This document shows positions 14,145 to 17,122 of a stretch of DNA of 17,122 nucleotides, piece by piece. Position numbers and translations under genes: made by a program. Where the stretch lies: contig JACPWV010000077.1 of assembly GCA_016196905.1 (NCBI GenBank), positions 1 through 17,122 of the forward strand, in the 5' to 3' direction. The DNA comes from Chloroflexota bacterium. Its GTDB lineage: Bacteria; Chloroflexota; Anaerolineae; UBA7937; JACPPX01. The notes beneath the pieces are model-generated. The model saw only the letters and a list, made by a program, of their open reading frames with translations, was not told where the DNA came from and did no database searches. Within the stretch, counting starts at the first letter, position 1. Each line of letters opens with the position of its first letter.

Positions 14145-15368
14145 GTGTACATCTTCAAAGCCGGAGTGGTGGGCGCGGGGACCATGGGGGCGGAGATCGC
14201 CCAGGTGATCTCCTACTCGGGATTGCCCGTCGTGCTCAAAGATATCGACCAGGCCATCCTCGATAAAGGCATGCAGAAGATCCATGGCATCTACCAGCGG
14301 CGGGTGGATCGGGGCAAGATGGATCTACATACAATGGAGGAGAAATTAGCACTCATTGAGCTGACGCTGAGCTATGACGGATTTAAGGACTTGGATGTGA
14401 TCATCGAAGCAGTGCCGGAAAACATCGATCTCAAGGTGCGCGTATTCCAGGAGTTGGATGGGATCTGTCCCGAGGGCGCCATCTTCGCCTCCAACACCTC
14501 GGCCCTCTCCATCTCCGAGATGGGGGCCGCCACTCAACGGCCGGAGAAGATGATCGGGATACACTTCTTCTTTCCGGCCCATGTGATGAAGCTGGTGGAG
14601 GTCATCCCCGGCCTGGACACCGCGCAGGACACCGTTGACAGCGTGGTCTCCTTCGCCGAGAGCCTGCGCAAGATCCCGGTGGTGGTGAAGGAGTGTCCCG
14701 GCTTTCTGGTCAATCGGCTGCTGGCACCCTTTCTTAACGAGGCGGTGCGCTGTGTGCAGGAGGGCGCCGCCACGCCCGAGGAGATCGACAAGCAGGTGGC
14801 CGGCTTCGGCATGCCCATGGGCCCCTTGGTGCTGTCCGATGCCTTGGGGTTGGATGTAGCCTGGAGCGTGGCCCAGACCCTGTACACCGAGTACGGCGAG
14901 CGGATGCGCCCGCCGCGTCTATTCCAGCTCCTAGTCGAAGCCGGGCGTCTGGGAGAGAAGGCGGGAGCTGGCTTCTACGAGTACGGTGCCGATGGCAAGG
15001 AGAGCTTGCCGGTGCTGATCGAAAAGGCGCGCAGGGAGACGACAGTGACCGGCAGCGAGTTCAGCGTCGAACGTTGTCTCCTGCCGCTGATCAACGAGGC
15101 GGCGCTGTGCTTGGAAGAGAACATCGCCTCGCCCGCGGACATCGACATGGCCATGATGGCGGGGACGGGCATGCGCAGAGGGGATCGGCCCATCGGTCCA
15201 TTGGGGCTGGCGGACGAGATGGGGCTGGACGCGGTGCTCGGTCAGCTCGAAGAATTCCAGCGAAAGTATGGCGAGCGCTTCCGACCCGCACGTTACCTTC
15301 GTCTCAAGGTGAAGGCCAAGCACCTGGGCAAGAAGGTCGGAAAGGGGTTTTTGGAGTACGCCGCATAA
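14145..15368 (+). CDS. 3-hydroxyacyl-CoA dehydrogenase
   Basis: This 407-residue NAD-dependent enzyme would oxidise L-3-hydroxyacyl-CoA to 3-ketoacyl-CoA. The N-terminal Rossmann domain shows GVVGAGTMG (7-15) and the acidic D33. Catalytic residues Ser119 (SNTSALS), His140 (GIHFFFPAH), Glu152 (LVEVI) and Asn190 (FLVNR) have the same spacing (21, 12, 38) as the human enzyme. Two C-terminal 3HCDH domains follow (about 185-280 and 310-405), each ending in a GxGFYEY/GKGFLEY motif. It is therefore longer than the single-domain type (about 280) and resembles the dehydrogenase half of FadB without the hydratase half. The GTG start at 14145 has a full AAGGAGGG at 14126-14133. The hydratase is encoded separately downstream. 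Confidence 0.93.
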   Translation: MYIFKAGVVGAGTMGAEIAQVISYSGLPVVLKDIDQAILDKGMQKIHGIYQRRVDRGKMDLHTMEEKLALIELTLSYDGFKDLDVIIEAVPENIDLKVRVFQELDGICPEGAIFASNTSALSISEMGAATQRPEKMIGIHFFFPAHVMKLVEVIPGLDTAQDTVDSVVSFAESLRKIPVVVKECPGFLVNRLLAPFLNEAVRCVQEGAATPEEIDKQVAGFGMPMGPLVLSDALGLDVAWSVAQTLYTEYGERMRPPRLFQLLVEAGRLGEKAGAGFYEYGADGKESLPVLIEKARRETTVTGSEFSVERCLLPLINEAALCLEENIASPADIDMAMMAGTGMRRGDRPIGPLGLADEMGLDAVLGQLEEFQRKYGERFRPARYLRLKVKAKHLGKKVGKGFLEYAA

Positions 15369-15455
15369 CCCCCTAATTCCCTTAGGTCCTTCAATTCCCT
15401 TTAATTCCTTTCCGCCTGCAAAAGGGAAATAAGGGAATTGAGGGAATTAGAGGGG
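15369..15455. repeat. Large imperfect stem-loop built from AATTCCC units, within the beta-oxidation cluster
   Basis: Starting at the dehydrogenase stop, three direct units TAATTCCCTT (15374), CAATTCCCTT (15392) and TAATTCCTTT (15402) form one pyrimidine-rich arm. The other arm is purine-rich. TAATTCCCT (15374-15382) pairs with AGGGAATTA (15441-15449), AATTCCCTT (15393-15401) with AAGGGAATT (15431-15439), and TTTCC (15409-15413) with GGAAA (15425-15429). There is no T-tract, so it is not a standard terminator. It could stabilise or process the mRNA between the two genes, or be a dispersed intergenic repeat. Confidence 0.65.
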
Positions 15456-15488
15456 AAGATCAAATCGAGAATAATCCGAGGAGGATGT

Positions 15489-16274
15489 ATGGCGGAACGC
15501 CAATTCGTCAAGATATCCGTTGAGGACCGCGTAGCTCTCATCACTTTGGATTACCCCCCGGCCAACGTGCTCAATAGCACCACGGTAGCCGAGTTGGCCG
15601 ATGCCTTTCAGGAAGCGCTGGCCGACGAGCAAGTCAAGGCCATCGTGCTCACCGGAGGCGGGGAGTTCATCTTCATCGCTGGGGCCGACATCAACGAGAT
15701 CGTGCGCTTGGAGAGCCCGGGCCAGGCGCGGGAGATCGTTCAGGGGGCGCACACGCTGCTGGGCCAGATCGAGTCCTCGCCTAAACCGGTCATCGCCGCC
15801 ATCAACGGGCATTGCCTCGGTGGTGGCCTGGAGTTGGCCATGGCCTGCCACCTGCGCATCGCCAATAATCGGGCCCAGTTGGGGCAGCCGGAGATCGGCC
15901 TGGGCATCATCCCCGGCTTCGGGGGAACGCAGCGCCTGCCCCGGCTGGTAGGCAAAGGGAAGGCTCTGGAACTGATCCTTACCGGCGATCGGATTAGCGG
16001 GGCGGAGGCGGCCAACCTTGGCTTGGTGAACAAAGCCGTCCCGGCTGGCGATGTGCTGCGCACCGCCCTGGGGCTGGCCAAAAAGATCGCCGGCCACGGG
16101 GCCCTGGCGATCCGCGCCACCATCGAATCGGTGTCGCGCGGCCTGGAGATGAGCCTGGAACAAGGATTGGCCCTGGAGACCGAGAGTTTCGCTAGCTTGG
16201 TTGGCACCCACGATATGCGCGAGGGGCTGAGCGCCTTCCTGGAGAAACGCCAGCCGAAGTTCGCCGACCAATAG
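15489..16274 (+). CDS. Enoyl-CoA hydratase
   Basis: This 261-residue crotonase-fold enzyme would hydrate trans-2-enoyl-CoA to 3-hydroxyacyl-CoA. The oxyanion-hole segments FIFIAGADINE (60-70) and INGHCLGGGLELA (105-117) are clear. Both catalytic glutamates are present with the canonical 20-residue spacing: Glu115 (GGLELA) and Glu135 (QPEIGLGIIPGFGGTQRL). This favours a true hydratase over isomerase or dehydrogenase relatives that keep only one. I start at ATG 15489, with GAGGAGG at 15478-15484; an upstream in-frame TTG at 15438 falls in the stem-loop and is not supported. Its substrate comes from the acyl-CoA dehydrogenase downstream and its product goes to the dehydrogenase upstream. Confidence 0.93.
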   Translation: MAERQFVKISVEDRVALITLDYPPANVLNSTTVAELADAFQEALADEQVKAIVLTGGGEFIFIAGADINEIVRLESPGQAREIVQGAHTLLGQIESSPKPVIAAINGHCLGGGLELAMACHLRIANNRAQLGQPEIGLGIIPGFGGTQRLPRLVGKGKALELILTGDRISGAEAANLGLVNKAVPAGDVLRTALGLAKKIAGHGALAIRATIESVSRGLEMSLEQGLALETESFASLVGTHDMREGLSAFLEKRQPKFADQ

Positions 16275-16351
16275 TCGGTCAACCCAAACAGCGACCAGGT
16301 GGGCTCGCGGCTTAGTCTCGAAATTTGCTGCCAGTTCTCAGAAGAGGAACG

Positions 16352-17122
16352 ATGGACTTCTCCCTAACCGACGAACAGCGCATGTTTCAAGATCTGTTCC
16401 GCGACTTTGCCCAGCGCCAAGTGGCGCCGCTGGCGGATGCCCTCGATCGCGAGGAGCGGACACCCATCGAAAGCATCGAAAAGGCGGCGGAGCTGGAGCT
16501 CTTAGGTTTGCCTTTCCCAGCCGAATATGGTGGCTCGGGGGTGGGGTTTCTAGTTCAGTGCCTGCTGGTGGAGGAGCTGGCCAAGGCTTGCTTCTCCACC
16601 GCCCTGACCCTGGGGGTGCACACCGGTGCGGCCGGCATGGCCCTCTACCTGGGCGGGGGCGAGACCCAAAAGAAAAAATATCTGTCGGCGCTGGCTCGCG
16701 GGGAGGTACTGGGCGCCTTCGCCCTGAGCGAGCCTTGGGCCGGATCGGACGCGGCCTCTTTGCGCACGCGGGCCAGCCGGGATGGGGATGGCTACCGATT
16801 GAACGGGGAGAAAGCCTATGTCACCAACGGCGAGATCGCCGATCTCTTTATCATCTACGCCGCCACCGATCCCCAGGCCGGCGCGCGGGGGATCAGCGCC
16901 TTCATCGTGGAGAAGGGCACTCCGGGGCTGAAGGTGGGTCAGCGCGAACGCACCATGGGCCTGCGCGGCGCCTGCATCAATTCCTTGACCTTGGCCGATT
17001 GCCACATCCCCGACGGTAACCTCCTGGGGGAGGAGGGGTCCGGCTTCGAGATGGTCCAAACTGTCATGGGAATGGGGCGGCTCGGGATCGCCGCCCAATG
17101 CGTGGGAATCGCCCGGGCGGCC
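16352..17122 (+). CDS. Acyl-CoA dehydrogenase, 3' end beyond the window
   Basis: The first 257 residues of an FAD-dependent acyl-CoA dehydrogenase, open to the window end; full-length members have about 380. It would make trans-2-enoyl-CoA and pass electrons to ETF. The N-terminal helical domain begins MDFSLTDEQRMFQDLFRDFA. The FAD and substrate signature is at 127-135 (ALSEPWAGSD, Trp where Gly is more common). KAYVTNGEIADLFIIYA and the loop before GRLGIAAQCVGIARAA complete the middle beta domain and the start of the C-terminal helical domain. The catalytic Glu lies beyond the edge, so subtype cannot be judged. ATG 16352 has AGAGGAA at 16343-16349. It is 77 bases after the hydratase, in the same direction. 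Confidence 0.9.
   Translation, partial: MDFSLTDEQRMFQDLFRDFAQRQVAPLADALDREERTPIESIEKAAELELLGLPFPAEYGGSGVGFLVQCLLVEELAKACFSTALTLGVHTGAAGMALYLGGGETQKKKYLSALARGEVLGAFALSEPWAGSDAASLRTRASRDGDGYRLNGEKAYVTNGEIADLFIIYAATDPQAGARGISAFIVEKGTPGLKVGQRERTMGLRGACINSLTLADCHIPDGNLLGEEGSGFEMVQTVMGMGRLGIAAQCVGIARAA

Noticed and set aside
15447..16271. 274-codon minus-strand frame opposite the enoyl-CoA hydratase gene
   Set aside because: A mirror of a well-supported gene in GC-rich DNA, with low-complexity Gln- and Gly-rich content and no family resemblance.

Overview
The window reads as a piece of a GC-rich bacterial chromosome (GC roughly 60% by eye, not counted). The primary sigma factor and MutL exclude an archaeon. 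TrmI, which E. coli lacks, plus GTG starts and very short or absent 5' leaders would suit Chloroflexota, with Deinococcus-Thermus or Actinobacteria as alternatives. The lineage is an inference; I see no clade-specific marker. There are no rRNA or tRNA genes, CRISPR arrays, insertion sequences or phage genes. Most genes are ordinary core genes.

Layout. At the left, trmI (186-962, +) faces fadD (1049-2785, -) across a hairpin terminator and a perfect 16-base palindrome. fadD has a near-ideal sigma-70 promoter of its own. Next is a compact minus-strand cluster, 6148 to 2861: two nitrilase-fold proteins and an MFS exporter. Minus-strand genes continue with a membrane-anchored hypothetical protein, a MoaB/MogA molybdopterin protein, a BcrC-like PAP2 phosphatase, a small membrane protein and the primary sigma factor gene. 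The sigma gene is preceded by about 510 bases without a convincing gene. These hold its probable promoter, a leader of about 210 nt and an AT-rich island. Then mutL (12690 to 10957) overlaps an unrecognised polytopic membrane protein by ATGA.

At about 12.7 kb transcription diverges. To the right runs a fatty-acid beta-oxidation cluster on the plus strand: thiolase, 3-hydroxyacyl-CoA dehydrogenase, enoyl-CoA hydratase and an acyl-CoA dehydrogenase cut by the window end. With the acyl-CoA ligase at the left, all steps from free fatty acid to acetyl-CoA are encoded here.

Most worth a second look: (1) the tandem nitrilase-fold pair, in which one copy has lost all three catalytic residues and both have Gln for the catalytic Lys; (2) the thiolase leader, where a good promoter is followed by a perfect 9-bp hairpin with T6, overlapped by a 31-codon reading frame ending on the thiolase ATG; (3) a large repeated stem-loop between the dehydrogenase and hydratase genes; (4) a PAP2 protein without the motif-2 His. 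I do not see a clear new defence or mobile system.
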